A stretch of 64,000 bases of DNA from Chroogloeocystis siderophila 5.2 s.c.1 (GTDB lineage Bacteria; Cyanobacteriota; Cyanobacteriia; Cyanobacteriales; Chroococcidiopsidaceae): contig NZ_MRCC01000019.1 in assembly GCF_001904655.1 (NCBI RefSeq), positions 1-64,000 on the forward strand, read 5' to 3'. The position numbers were made by a program, and so were the translations under genes. Below are positions 28,253 through 38,148 of the stretch, piece by piece (the first letter of the stretch is position 1; each line of letters begins with the position of its first letter). Under the pieces are notes generated by a model that did not search any database, had not been told where the DNA came from, and saw nothing but the letters and a program-made list of their open reading frames with translations.

Positions 28253-29153
28253 ATTTTAGCACCATAAAAATGAAAGTAGCGGATGTAAGTTGTTGCTAAG
28301 AAGAATTGCATCATTGCTAATAGTTAGCCATGCTTGATATCAAGCATTTGCTTTTGTCAATTATTAATACTAGCCGCGATGCTCCTGAGTTACCTTTTAT
28401 GTAAATTCTGAATAAACGAGTTACCTGCTACGGCGTTGCTGAATCCAGTATGATATTGTCCCCCAACCCCCCAATCCTGGGGGCTAAGAACCACTTAAAG
28501 TCCCCAAGGGAAGACCACTGCGGTGCGGAGGTGTCCGCGCCCCATAGCAAGTGGCGTGGATTTAGGGGCAGCAAACGGTTGATGATTTCAAAAATTCATT
28601 CCTCAGTCAGCAATACCCCTGCTACAGCACTGCTTCCCCAAGCTATTGTAGCGACTTGAATAAATTGTTAGTAACATTACAGTCACTATAGCCATTTACT
28701 TTGAAGTAGCATAACAAGTTGCATTGTTCCTTAAATCCACATCAGTTGCACTCAACGAGGACACCTGACCGGCGGACTATCTCCCCATACATGAGAGACT
28801 TTAAGGCTCTATTTCCCATAACGTTTGTTCACCGAGTCGAGAAGCAAATCCAGAAGTTCAAAGTGATACAAATGTGTATACACTGTAAAAGGAAATCGAG
28901 AGGGAAGTAAAACTCCTCAGAATATTTAATTTAGGTTCATTATTTGCACCTAAGTTAGAGATAATATACGACCAGCTACGCCTATCAGTTATTGCATCGT
29001 GTTACAAACATAGCAATTTCTTGATGAGTGCGTAAGGCGGACTAACTTACACTACTTGTGTTTACTATGTACCACTACTACTCGTAAGAAAGCAAGTGAT
29101 TACGCAATATTTTAACAATTGTTATTGTTTTCAGACAAGTAGCTCGTTACTAG
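28253..29153. other. Intergenic region with a C-rich repeat
   Basis: About 900 bases between the 6-dehydrogenase gene and the end of the DUF3102 gene. It includes the G/C hairpin described separately and the surrounding text CCCCCAACCCCCC, a sequence type common as a dispersed repeat in cyanobacteria. Short frames here overlap the repeat and have no family resemblance. A weak GTAGCT...AGCTAC hairpin at 29139-29157 lies at the end of the DUF3102 gene. Confidence 0.5.
28468..28483. repeat. C-rich dispersed repeat hairpin
   Basis: CCCCCA at 28468-28473 and TGGGGG at 28478-28483 form a six-base G/C-rich hairpin with the loop ATCC. It is embedded in a C-rich stretch and followed by CTAAGAACCACTTAAAG. 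Elements with this look occur in many copies between genes in cyanobacterial genomes. It has no poly-T tail, so I do not call it a terminator. Confidence 0.6.
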
Positions 29154-30119
29154 CTACAAAATATTGACTCTTTCTGCCTTTAAACCTGATTCAGCGATCG
29201 CCTGCTGTAGCGCGGCGGTATTGCTATCTCCGGTATAGACAAGCCGTTGTAAATTGTGGACAGCCGCAATGATTTCCCCACTCGGTAAAATCGGAAAAAT
29301 AATTGAGTCTCCAGGTTGCGAGAACATCGTAATCAGTCGTTGTACCAACTTAACGTCTACTGCTGCTAGCTGTAAGATGAGTACAGCACTAGCTTTATCG
29401 AGTAACCAATCGTGCTGCCATTCTCCATCCGTTAACCCCAACGCTAAGGGAATCGAGGGCGGAAGTCGATTGATAAATTGCGGCGATCGCGTATTTCCAT
29501 AAAATAATAAATGCTTTCTACCCAGCAAATACCAGTATGACAGTTGTTGAGATACAGGGGTGTCTTTTAGCTTTTTAGTTGCCGGTTCGACCCCTGGTGG
29601 CATAATCGAGACAACTTGCGGTTTAGCAACAATTTCTAGTGTTTCCGCTTGTGTTTCTTCTTGAACAACAGGCTTTGATTGTGGCTGATTGCGGTGTTCG
29701 AGTGCTTTGCGGATATCTTTGTGTGTGACTTTTTGCCCTGTTTGGGCTACTTCAATAAACTGATCTTTGATATCCTGAGGTGTCGAGGGCGAGGCTAATA
29801 GATAAAGCGCTGACGTCGCGATATTAAAGTGTGCAAATTTTGCACGCTCGTTAAAAGTTTCATAAACGTTGATAAAATTGTAAGCCGTACGGCGGCTCCA
29901 TCCAAATTCAGCTTTCAACCAATTATCAAATTGTCCATGTTTGAGTCTTGAACGGACTTCAGCTAATTTTTGTCCGATTTCCCAAATATCTTGGGCTGTT
30001 CTTTGCAGTCTTTCTTTGAGTTCTTGCGTATGTTGCTGGATAAGGAGGCGATTTTCTGGATTCAACTGCGTATAATCAAATTCACCCTGAGAACGCTGGT
30101 TTCCTGGAAGGTCATTCAT
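29154..30119 (-). CDS. DUF3102 protein with a degenerate methyltransferase-like tail
   Basis: I use the ATG at 30119 (321 residues); a TTG four codons upstream is also open. Residues about 20-145 match DUF3102, with IWEIGQKLAEVRSRLKHGQF and GWSRRTAYNFINVYE, a ParB/KorB-like helix-turn-helix region. The C-terminal 120 residues have GRKHLLFYGNTRSP, GDSIIFPILPSGEIIAA and RLVYTGDSN. These align in order with GRHRLLCGDS, the glycine motif and the YGIE-type strand of ParB-linked DNA methylases, but without the NPPY or DPPY catalytic motif. I infer a DNA-binding protein with an inactive methylase fold. It is a single gene with no operon partner. Confidence 0.7.
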   Translation of the reverse strand: MNDLPGNQRSQGEFDYTQLNPENRLLIQQHTQELKERLQRTAQDIWEIGQKLAEVRSRLKHGQFDNWLKAEFGWSRRTAYNFINVYETFNERAKFAHFNIATSALYLLASPSTPQDIKDQFIEVAQTGQKVTHKDIRKALEHRNQPQSKPVVQEETQAETLEIVAKPQVVSIMPPGVEPATKKLKDTPVSQQLSYWYLLGRKHLLFYGNTRSPQFINRLPPSIPLALGLTDGEWQHDWLLDKASAVLILQLAAVDVKLVQRLITMFSQPGDSIIFPILPSGEIIAAVHNLQRLVYTGDSNTAALQQAIAESGLKAERVNIL

Positions 30120-31598
30120 ACTCACTTTCAATCACGCTTTTGGACTACTGTTAGCACTCGCAATCACGATTCTCCGCATCCAACACCTTATGATTAGTTA
30201 TTTTTACTTAACTAAGTATGGTGGCAATCTTGATAAGTAGATCAAATAAGTTTTGCATATGAAATCAAGTACTTATGGTGAACGCTATTTAGGCATAACC
30301 AAATGTCCCAACATCAGTACTTTACCGTTGATAACAGATGCTTGGTTCTATCCTGTGAGGGAAACTTTTTTTTATTTAGTCAGAATTTATTTTATCTACT
30401 CTTTGCAATTTATACTAATGGTTTTTATTTTTTTTTACAAGAACAAATTATTTATCACATATTACAATTTATGTAGTTTATTGCTTCATTACTGACTAAG
30501 CCTTTGCTCTGACAAGTTGTCTGATGTTAATAGCTTTTACACTTTGCACATTAATAGAAGTTACACAGCTATCCCTACGTTTTAAATTTTAGTATATAAA
30601 GAGCTACCCCTCTAGAGGTAAAGTCAGAAGTCATATCTATTTTTTTAAAAATACATACTTTTTCAGTATCTTTCCTGTTCTTCCTCAGCAATACCACTTA
30701 CCCTTAATACAAAATTCACAACATACAGCAGTAACAACAGAATACTGAGCGCGACGAAAGCAAAAACTATATAGATCAGCATATTGATTACAAATAACTA
30801 TTATCTGTTAGGCAAGATGGCTAATGATAAACAGTATTAGCTGTCTGCAATCTATTATATCTTGATGGTCGAATAATATGTCAATCTTAAGATATGTTAG
30901 TAGTAGCAAGCGTTCTACTTACTATTTACTAGGATTTGAACGAAGTAAGCTACTAGTTGAACTTCATAAGAGGAGTACGCGTAGACTAGCTAACTTAATC
31001 AAGAAATGAGCAATCAATTTTGACTAATAACTTTTCTCATTCAACGATGAGACTTTTAACAAAAAGCATTTCTCAATAAATTTATAACGTACCAGGATAT
31101 CAGAGTGCAGCCATTAGTAGTTATGCAAATAATTAATTGTATTTCACAGTATGTACACTTTTACTCATGAAGCGCTTAAACGGTTTATTGAATGCAATCC
31201 GATTTGCACCTGACTTTTGCATAACTTTGTTCTGATCTCTCGTGCTAGCCAAATTGAATCAAAACCGATAAAGTTACTGGTAATGCGGAACTAACACACT
31301 ACTGACATATTTTTAATAAAGCAAAGTTATGTTTCTTACAAAATCAAAGCTATGAGTCAAAGGTAATAACTTACAAAATCTAAATTATTTTTGTATTTTG
31401 GATAACAATTAGCTACATAGCATACGAGTGTAAGTACTTAAATTAGTTTAACGATGCGATCGCTCGTCATGTGGTCTGTATACGGTACACTAAGCCGTTT
31501 TTGAGCATTGATGTTTGAGGCTTGCACGCAATTTAACTAAATTGAGCCAAGTGAAGTGTTATCGGTAGCTTGAGTTTATAAGAATTAAGAATAAAGAC
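30120..31598. other. Long divergent intergenic region
   Basis: About 1.5 kb between the divergent DUF3102 gene and the first gene of the plus-strand polysaccharide block. It is AT-rich, with one HIP1-like site near 31457. It probably contains the promoter and a long leader for the 31.6-50.4 kb block. One short membrane-protein frame (30663-30782) is listed separately. An 80-codon plus-strand frame at 30253-30495 has low-complexity content and I do not support it. Confidence 0.45.
30663..30782 (-). CDS. Possible 39-residue single-span membrane protein
   Basis: The frame begins MLIYIVFAFVALSILLLLLY and gives one strong membrane helix (about residues 3-26), then a basic RV and an acidic tail GIAEEEQERY. 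That topology resembles small regulatory or photosynthetic subunits, but I recognise no named one. No good ribosome binding site is visible before the ATG at 30782. Composition and clean domain layout make it a reasonable candidate despite the short length. Confidence 0.4.
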   Translation of the reverse strand: MLIYIVFAFVALSILLLLLYVVNFVLRVSGIAEEEQERY

Positions 31599-32516
31599 AT
31601 GCTCAAATATAAAGCCGTAGATAGTAAGTTATCTATTTTAAATCAGCCTAGGCGAATTCAACTTAATTCTCCGCGCCGTCAATCACAATCAGTTCAAGGA
31701 CAATTGACAATCGAGCAATTTCAAGAGTTTTCTCTACCAGCATCCGAAATTAGGCAGTACATTGTAGAATCCCTAGAAGGTTCGGCGGTAAAAAAAGTAT
31801 GCCTGAATCCACAAATCGGTGAAGCGCAACTAGAGTTATGGGCAGATGCAGCCGCGCAAGCACGAAAGCCTGTATTTCTACGTATAGCCGTGATGGAGGC
31901 GTTGTATAAACATGACAACTCATTTCCTTGGCTGTGCAAGCGCCTTGCTGATTTTAGTGCGGCGGCGTTGTTGTTGATGCTACTAAGTCCTTTGCTATTA
32001 GTACTCATGTTGCTAGTGCGGCTTTATTCGCCTGGACCAATTTTCTTTCAGCAGTGGCGTGTCGGGCAAAGTGGTAAGTTATTCCGCATCTTTAAATTTC
32101 GCACGATGGTTGCGGATGCTGAAACGCAACATCATCAAGTTATGAAAAATCAGCAGGGATTACACAAGCTGAAGCACGATCCTCGCATTACACCCATGGG
32201 GCGTTGGATGCGCAAACTAAGCTTAGATGAATTACCGCAACTCATTAACGTATTACGGGGAGAAATGAGTTTGGTAGGACCGCGCCCGTGGGCGTTATAT
32301 GATGCACTGCGCTTGAGTCCTGACGGGCAAAAGCGACTCAATGCTTTACCAGGAATCACCGGAGAATGGCAAGTTCGCGCGCGATCGCACCTTTTAGAGT
32401 TAGATGTTGTCAATGAGATCGATCTAGAGTACTTACGCAATTGGAGTCTTTACCGAGACCTCAAAATTCTCCTGCTTACGATTCCTCGAGTGATCTTCGG
32501 CGTTGGTGCTTGTTAG
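31599..32516 (+). CDS. Polyprenyl glycosylphosphotransferase (WbaP/WcaJ-type, HepC-like)
   Basis: The 305-residue protein has a soluble N-terminal part (about 1-105), one hydrophobic helix (about 113-137, LADFSAAALLLMLL) and the C-terminal catalytic domain of bacterial sugar transferases. The latter contains GPIFFQQWRVGQSGKLFRIFKFRTM, KLSLDELPQLINVLRGEMSLVGPRP and LPGITGEWQVRAR. The enzyme would move a hexose-1-phosphate onto undecaprenyl phosphate, the first step of repeat-unit assembly. Its short N-terminus, without the four extra helices of WbaP, resembles the cyanobacterial HepC form used in envelope polysaccharide. It is the only priming enzyme in the window and heads the plus-strand block. 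Confidence 0.88.
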   Translation: MLKYKAVDSKLSILNQPRRIQLNSPRRQSQSVQGQLTIEQFQEFSLPASEIRQYIVESLEGSAVKKVCLNPQIGEAQLELWADAAAQARKPVFLRIAVMEALYKHDNSFPWLCKRLADFSAAALLLMLLSPLLLVLMLLVRLYSPGPIFFQQWRVGQSGKLFRIFKFRTMVADAETQHHQVMKNQQGLHKLKHDPRITPMGRWMRKLSLDELPQLINVLRGEMSLVGPRPWALYDALRLSPDGQKRLNALPGITGEWQVRARSHLLELDVVNEIDLEYLRNWSLYRDLKILLLTIPRVIFGVGAC

Positions 32517-32571
32517 CAACATTGGATTTGGGAGCGTAAAAAGCAACTGCAACTATCATTTTAGCTGATAA

Positions 32572-34770
32572 ATGGAAGTAACAGAACTCGACCTTCATAA
32601 ATACTGGTACATTCTCAAACGTCGTTGGCTTCCTGCTGTTGCTGCGTTTGGCACTGTTATGGGTATTACTTATCTGCATACGTTATCAAGGGTGCCTATT
32701 TATCAAGCACAAGGAGAGCTACTCTTTAGACAAGATCGAAGCTCATCATTGATTGGCTTGCAGTCGGCGACGCAAGCCAATCCAACAACTCAGAACGACA
32801 CATCACTAGCAACCGAAGCAAAAGTCATCCGTTCTATACCAATCTTGCAACAAGCTTTAGAGCAGATCAACGAAGCTTCCCAAAACACAACCTTGAGCTT
32901 AGAAAGTTTGCGACAAGGCTTAGATATCGTTGCTGTTGAAGGAACGGAGATTCTGCAAGTTGTGTATCGAGGTGAAGAACCTGAGCAAGCGGCTTTGATT
33001 GTTAACCAATTAATGAACGTTTATGTGAGCAAAAATTTATTAAATAATCGTGCAGCTGCAATTTCAGCAGGTAACTTCATTACAGCACAGCTTCCGAAAG
33101 TCAAGGCAAATTTGCAACGTGCCGATTTAGCTGTACGCAACTTTAAGGAAAAAAACCAACTTACGAATATTGAGCAATCGCAAACAGCACTAGCAGCAAA
33201 CATCGAACGTGTTGGATCGCAGATTGATGCTGTGGAAGCACAACTTGTCGATTTAAATTCACGCACGCAAAGTCTTCAGCGCCAACTGGGAATGAATCCC
33301 CAGCAAGCAATGACGATCGCAACAATTAGCCAGTCATCAGCAATCCAAGGAGTATTAGCCGAATTACAAACTGTCCAGCGCCAGATTGCAGATGCGCGAT
33401 CGCGTTATCGAGACGATCATCCGATTCTTGATTCGCTACAAGAGCGAGAAGCACGATTTCAACAACTACTACAAACGCAAACTAATCAAGTTTTGCAAGG
33501 TCAAACGCCTAATGGTAACAATCAATTACAAGTAGGACAAATTCAGCAAGACCTGATTTCTGATTTAATCGCAGCCGAAATTGAGCGCCAAGGCTTAATT
33601 TCGCAACAAGCTACCTTAACTCAGCAACAAAAAGCTTATCTGCAAAAAGCGACTAATTTACCTCGGCTGGAACAGCAGCAACGTGAATTAGAACGCGAGT
33701 TATCTGCTGCGCAATCAACTTACGAAGCTCTCCTGAGAAGTTTACAAGAAATTAAAGTTATCGAAAACCGGACAGTTGGTAATGTCCAAATTATTGAATA
33801 TGCTCAAGTTCCTTCAGGAGCTATCAATGCTAGTAACACATCAGCATTAGCCGCTGGAAGCTTAGCAGGACTGATGATTGCTGGAGGTATTGTCTATCTT
33901 TTAGAGCTTACCGATAAAAAGATTAAAACGGCTAAAGAAGCTCGTGAAATTTTTGAATATAAATTACTTGGCACAATTCCACTTTTCCATAATGAATCTC
34001 AGACAGAACGTGAACAATGGCGAGTTCCCGTACTAGCTGAACCGCGATCGTTTATCACTGAAAGCTATCGAATGCTGCTAGCTAATCTTAAATTCCCTCC
34101 TTCGTTGGATCGCTCGTCTAGAGTCATTTTAGTAACAAGTTCTATCCCCAAAGAGGGTAAATCTACTACTTGTGCGAATTTAGCAGCAGTGATGGCATTG
34201 CTTAATTATAAGGTGTTAATTATCGATGCTGATTTACGTCATCCGTCTCAGCACCAGATCTGGGAGATTGCTAATCACATCGGGTTGATGAATACGATCA
34301 CCAAACGTGTTGGAGTTAATAAGAAGGCTATTCAGCCAGTTGCAAAAAATATAGACGTGCTCACAACAGGTACTTCTGAATCAGACTTAGGTATTTTAAT
34401 TGATTCTCGAAGTATGTCTACCTTAATTACGCAATATGCAAAACAATATGATTATCTCATCATTGATACTCCACCTTTAAGCATTGCTGCTGATGCCTCT
34501 ATTTTAAGTAAGGTTGTTGATGGTGTAATTTTAGTCACTCGACCAGGCATTGCAGACATCAGTAGTTCTAGGTTTGCTAAAGAATATCTTGACCAATCTG
34601 GACAAAATATTTTAGGTATTGTAGTTAATGGTATTCCTCTCGACAACACTCTTCATAGTTACTATAGGCATGTCGAAAACAATACTGATGCAGGATCAGA
34701 TTTTAAGCCATCAGACTTTATAAAAATCAAAGATTGGAGAAATACCTTGAGATTCTTTAGAAGACCATAA
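32572..34770 (+). CDS. wzc: Polysaccharide co-polymerase/tyrosine autokinase (Wzc)
   Basis: The 732-residue protein has an N-terminal Wzz domain with membrane helix 1 near residues 18-36, a long periplasmic coiled coil (about 170-390), membrane helix 2 near 425-447 and a cytoplasmic BY-kinase. Kinase motifs are Walker A IPKEGKSTT (about 524-532), Walker A' LIIDADLRHP (550-559) and Walker B YLIIDTPP (628-635). It would set chain length and drive export. The C-terminal tail has only the pair YY in LHSYYRHVE and no tyrosine cluster, unlike classical Wzc. It follows the priming enzyme by 55 bases and precedes a flippase by 8. Confidence 0.92.
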   Translation: MEVTELDLHKYWYILKRRWLPAVAAFGTVMGITYLHTLSRVPIYQAQGELLFRQDRSSSLIGLQSATQANPTTQNDTSLATEAKVIRSIPILQQALEQINEASQNTTLSLESLRQGLDIVAVEGTEILQVVYRGEEPEQAALIVNQLMNVYVSKNLLNNRAAAISAGNFITAQLPKVKANLQRADLAVRNFKEKNQLTNIEQSQTALAANIERVGSQIDAVEAQLVDLNSRTQSLQRQLGMNPQQAMTIATISQSSAIQGVLAELQTVQRQIADARSRYRDDHPILDSLQEREARFQQLLQTQTNQVLQGQTPNGNNQLQVGQIQQDLISDLIAAEIERQGLISQQATLTQQQKAYLQKATNLPRLEQQQRELERELSAAQSTYEALLRSLQEIKVIENRTVGNVQIIEYAQVPSGAINASNTSALAAGSLAGLMIAGGIVYLLELTDKKIKTAKEAREIFEYKLLGTIPLFHNESQTEREQWRVPVLAEPRSFITESYRMLLANLKFPPSLDRSSRVILVTSSIPKEGKSTTCANLAAVMALLNYKVLIIDADLRHPSQHQIWEIANHIGLMNTITKRVGVNKKAIQPVAKNIDVLTTGTSESDLGILIDSRSMSTLITQYAKQYDYLIIDTPPLSIAADASILSKVVDGVILVTRPGIADISSSRFAKEYLDQSGQNILGIVVNGIPLDNTLHSYYRHVENNTDAGSDFKPSDFIKIKDWRNTLRFFRRP

Positions 34771-34778
34771 TACTGAAT

Positions 34779-36059
34779 ATGCGAATGTTACAATTTTCTC
34801 CTAAAGCTATTTATTGGTGTAAAACCCTGAGTAAATTTGTTTCTGTACAATTAATCATTCAGGGGTTAGGTTTTATTAGTGGTCTTCTAATAGTTCGTAC
34901 TCTAGATAAGCAGCAGTACGCCTACTTTACGATTGCTAACACCATGCAAGGGTCTATGACTGTGTTATCGGATAGCGGTATTACTGCTGGTCTTTCAGCT
35001 ATTGGTGGTAGAGTTTGGCAAAATCGGGATCAGTTCAGTCAGTTGATCAATACTGCGCTGCAACTGAGAATATACTTATCTATTATCTCTGTTGTTGCTG
35101 TTACACCCATAACACTTTGGTTATTAATTAGTAATGGCGCATCAATTTTATCTGCAATTCTAATAGTAATCGTAATTATTCTAGGGTTAAATGCTCAGTT
35201 AACAATAGGAGTATTAGAAATTGTCCCCAGGCTTTACTCCCAAATCAATCGAATTCAAACTATAGAATTAGTACCTTCTGTTTCTCGCCTTGTCCTGTTA
35301 CTCTGCGCTTATTTTACATCTTTAAATGCCCTAATAGCTGTTTTCATCTCATCACTTTCACTGCTGCTCAAACGTTCTGTTCTTATTAAATGGGTTACTC
35401 AAAATATAGATAGCGAAGCAAAAACTAATCAAGACTACTACCATGAAATATTAGCAGTTATTAAATCTTTATCACCAAATACTATCTTTTATTGCATACA
35501 AGGACAAATTACAGTTTGGTTGATTAGTTTTTTCGGCAATACACAAAATATTGCAGAGGTTGGAGCTTTAAGTAGACTGGCTGTTATATTTTCTATCATT
35601 AATTCAGTAATAGCAGGTATAATCTCTCCCAGTTTTGCTCGTTGCCATTCAGTAACTTTGTTACACCGTAAATATTGGCAAATTGTAGGCATTTCTTGTT
35701 TTCTTGGTTTCTGTATATTAGTATTTATAGCTATTTTCCCTGTGCAGATACTTTGGCTCTTGGGCGAACAATACGCGCATTTACAGAATGAGTTATTTTT
35801 GATTGCATTAAGTACAATTTTTAGTCACGTAGTGGGAGTTATGTGGTCTTTAAATTGCTCAAAGGCATGGGTTTCTTATTCGTGGTTTTCAATTCCAAGT
35901 ACACTTACTACTCAGATTGCTTTACTCTTCTTAATAAATTTATCTACTATTGAAGGAGTAATTATGTTTGGAATTCTTTCTAATATCCCCTCTTTGGCTT
36001 TGAATATAGTATTGATGTACAAAGGTTTAGCTTCTTACAAAGCTTTGGATTTTGAATAG
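34779..36059 (+). CDS. Polysaccharide flippase (Wzx-like), second copy
   Basis: The 426-residue protein has about 12 membrane spans and an N-terminal pattern (FVSVQLIIQGLGFISGLLIVRTL, then YAYFTIANTMQG) of MOP-superfamily O-antigen flippases. It is shorter than the 497-residue flippase at 6589-8082 and does not look like a recent duplicate of it. Eight bases separate it from wzc, so it is probably translated as part of the same operon. It would flip a lipid-linked repeat unit made by the following glycosyltransferases. Confidence 0.82.
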   Translation: MRMLQFSPKAIYWCKTLSKFVSVQLIIQGLGFISGLLIVRTLDKQQYAYFTIANTMQGSMTVLSDSGITAGLSAIGGRVWQNRDQFSQLINTALQLRIYLSIISVVAVTPITLWLLISNGASILSAILIVIVIILGLNAQLTIGVLEIVPRLYSQINRIQTIELVPSVSRLVLLLCAYFTSLNALIAVFISSLSLLLKRSVLIKWVTQNIDSEAKTNQDYYHEILAVIKSLSPNTIFYCIQGQITVWLISFFGNTQNIAEVGALSRLAVIFSIINSVIAGIISPSFARCHSVTLLHRKYWQIVGISCFLGFCILVFIAIFPVQILWLLGEQYAHLQNELFLIALSTIFSHVVGVMWSLNCSKAWVSYSWFSIPSTLTTQIALLFLINLSTIEGVIMFGILSNIPSLALNIVLMYKGLASYKALDFE

Positions 36060-36116
36060 TTTTACTAAAAATAGCAAGGTTTATTTAGCACTATCGTATA
36101 AATTGTCTTAGGGATC

Positions 36117-37007
36117 ATGAACGTGTTGGAGATACAGATAAGTGTCGCGTTGGTTACTCGAAATCGCCCTGAGTCGCTAAATCGTTGCTTGAAAAGTTTG
36201 CGATCGCAGAGCGTTCAACCTTTTGAAGTTATAGTGTCAGACGATTCTGATTTAGAATATGCTACAGCAACAGAGGCGATCGCCAAACAGTGGGACTGCC
36301 AATACATTAAAGGACCTAAACGTGGACTATACGCCAATCGCAATCATGCTGCACAAGCTTGCAAAGGGACTCATGTGCGAACCATGGATGACGATCACGA
36401 GTTTCCTGAAGACCATTTTCAAATACTTGAAGCTGTAGTTAAAGCAGATCCTCTTAGTATTTGGATTCTGGGTGAAAGCCATTACGATCAAATAGATTCT
36501 ACAACAGGAATAGCATATTTACCTGGAGAAATTCAACCTAGAGGATTTAGTCAACTTCCTCGCAATCTTGATGATACTTGTGCTATTAGTGATGGAGCGA
36601 CGATTTATCCACGAGCTATTTTCTCTTCTCACCATTACTTAGAGTTATTTAAATTTGGTAATCTTTATTTAGAGTTTGGAGCACGATTGAAAGCCTTGGG
36701 ATATCGGATTCGTTATTGCCCAAAAACATACATCATTCATCATTACATTCATGATAAACGTTCTTTCAATGATCAGAAAATGCAGCAGCAAACTGCTTTT
36801 TTAGCTGCACTTTTAACTTATGGTTGTTATTTACCTAACTTTTTTAAGTATGTAGAATGCTTAAGTTATTTTAGTTTGATAGGATTAATAAGTACCTTGA
36901 AAATCAAAGATTATCACTTTAATATTTTTGATTTGTGGAGATTGTGGATAGTAGGCAGAAAATACCAGGAGCTTTTTAACAAGCAAAACTATGCTCAAAT
37001 TATTTAA
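36117..37007 (+). CDS. Family 2 glycosyltransferase
   Basis: The 296-residue GT-A enzyme has VALVTRNRPESLNRCLKSL at the start, VIVSDDSD (about 38-45), an NRNHAAQACKG acceptor-side block and the metal-binding MDDDHEFP near residue 90. The second half holds HHYIHDKRSF, where family members place a substrate-contacting histidine. It sits between the flippase and a Uma2 gene in the plus-strand block. The donor sugar is unknown. Confidence 0.86.
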   Translation: MNVLEIQISVALVTRNRPESLNRCLKSLRSQSVQPFEVIVSDDSDLEYATATEAIAKQWDCQYIKGPKRGLYANRNHAAQACKGTHVRTMDDDHEFPEDHFQILEAVVKADPLSIWILGESHYDQIDSTTGIAYLPGEIQPRGFSQLPRNLDDTCAISDGATIYPRAIFSSHHYLELFKFGNLYLEFGARLKALGYRIRYCPKTYIIHHYIHDKRSFNDQKMQQQTAFLAALLTYGCYLPNFFKYVECLSYFSLIGLISTLKIKDYHFNIFDLWRLWIVGRKYQELFNKQNYAQII

Positions 37008-37114
37008 AAACTAAAGTAGAGTTTACATATTTGAAATATGATAATTTTTAAAATCTACCAGCGAATGAGCGCGATCGCTACAATAGATAATACTCCCATT
37101 GCTACTGGTGTCTT

Positions 37115-37843
37115 ATGTTCCTCACAGTCGAACAACTAGAAGCACAGCTACCCGATGCAACTCAGCTACTGAGTGACGAGCCAGAAATGGAAAGTTCTCT
37201 ACATTATCTGCAACTATTGTTGTTGGTTACGTGCTTAGAATGGCTGTGGCGCGAGCGAAACGATTACTTTATCGGTGCTAACTTGACAATTTACTACAGC
37301 AGGCAGCAACTACGCAATCGCGATTTTCGAGGACCAGACTTTTTTCTAGTACAACCCACAGAGAAACGTCCGCGTAAATCGTGGGTGGTTTGGGAAGAAG
37401 AAGGCAAATACCCTAACTTAATTATTGAGTTACTTTCTGATTCTACGGCTGGAGTAGATCGCACGCTCAAAAAGGAGCTTTACCAAAATCAGTTTCGCAC
37501 TCCAGAATACTTTTGGTTTTCCCCAGATACTTTAGAATTCCAAGGTTTTCGTCTTAGTGGTCAACACTATCAAGAAATCATGCCCAACGATGCAGGATGG
37601 CGTTGGAGCGAAGTGCTAAATCTGTATATAGGTATTGCTGAAGGTAAATTACGCTACTTTACATCGGATGGAAGCATAGTACCAACTCCTGAAGAAGCAG
37701 CTATACAGATACAACAACAAGCACAGCAGGCGCAACAACGTGCTGAGCAAGCAGAATCACAATTAGAGCAAGAGCAAGCGCGAGCAGAACGATTAGCTAA
37801 TCAACTGAAAGCTTTAGGAATTGAGCCAGATTTAGATAGTTGA
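37115..37843 (+). CDS. Uma2 family endonuclease-like protein
   Basis: The 242-residue protein has the cyanobacterial DUF820/Uma2 core, with RGPDFFLV, PNLIIELLSDST and FRTPEYFWFSPDT carrying the PD-(D/E)XK-type acidic and lysine positions. A glutamine- and glutamate-rich coiled coil (about 190-235) ends the protein. Members are numerous in cyanobacteria and their role is unclear; a DNA-cleaving or defence function is suspected from the fold. It interrupts the polysaccharide genes and has longer spacers on each side (about 107 and 305 bases). Confidence 0.85.
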   Translation: MFLTVEQLEAQLPDATQLLSDEPEMESSLHYLQLLLLVTCLEWLWRERNDYFIGANLTIYYSRQQLRNRDFRGPDFFLVQPTEKRPRKSWVVWEEEGKYPNLIIELLSDSTAGVDRTLKKELYQNQFRTPEYFWFSPDTLEFQGFRLSGQHYQEIMPNDAGWRWSEVLNLYIGIAEGKLRYFTSDGSIVPTPEEAAIQIQQQAQQAQQRAEQAESQLEQEQARAERLANQLKALGIEPDLDS

Positions 37844-38148
37844 CGTCAATCTAATTTAGCGCTTCATCACTCATCTAGTAAGTCGTTGTCTAAGTCATAT
37901 CAGTTAGCCAAAGCGATGCGATCGCCTTATCTAAACTAAGCTACTAACAAGTTTGAAAGCTTATGATTATTAGCTAACTTGTAACTGACTTTCTTACGAT
38001 ATTAGCTATTGTAAAAATTAAGGCATTCAGATAAATTTGAAACAATATATTTGAGCTTGCGTAGAGCATATCTTCCGTATGCGCAAGTCAAAATTATTAG
38101 TATTGCAATTTTAGTTATCAAGCTTCAGCAATAGTTAAGCTTAAGTTC
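37844..38148. other. Intergenic gap after the Uma2 gene
   Basis: About 305 bases with no reading frame or repeat that I can support. It may hold a separate promoter for the glycosyltransferase genes beginning at 38149. Confidence 0.35.

Noticed and set aside
28450-28659. 69-codon frame across the C-rich repeat
   Set aside because: Most of its codons come from the repeat; no conserved pattern.
30253-30495. 80-codon plus-strand frame before the priming enzyme
   Set aside because: Low-complexity, Phe/Tyr/Ile-rich, with no ribosome binding site and no family resemblance.
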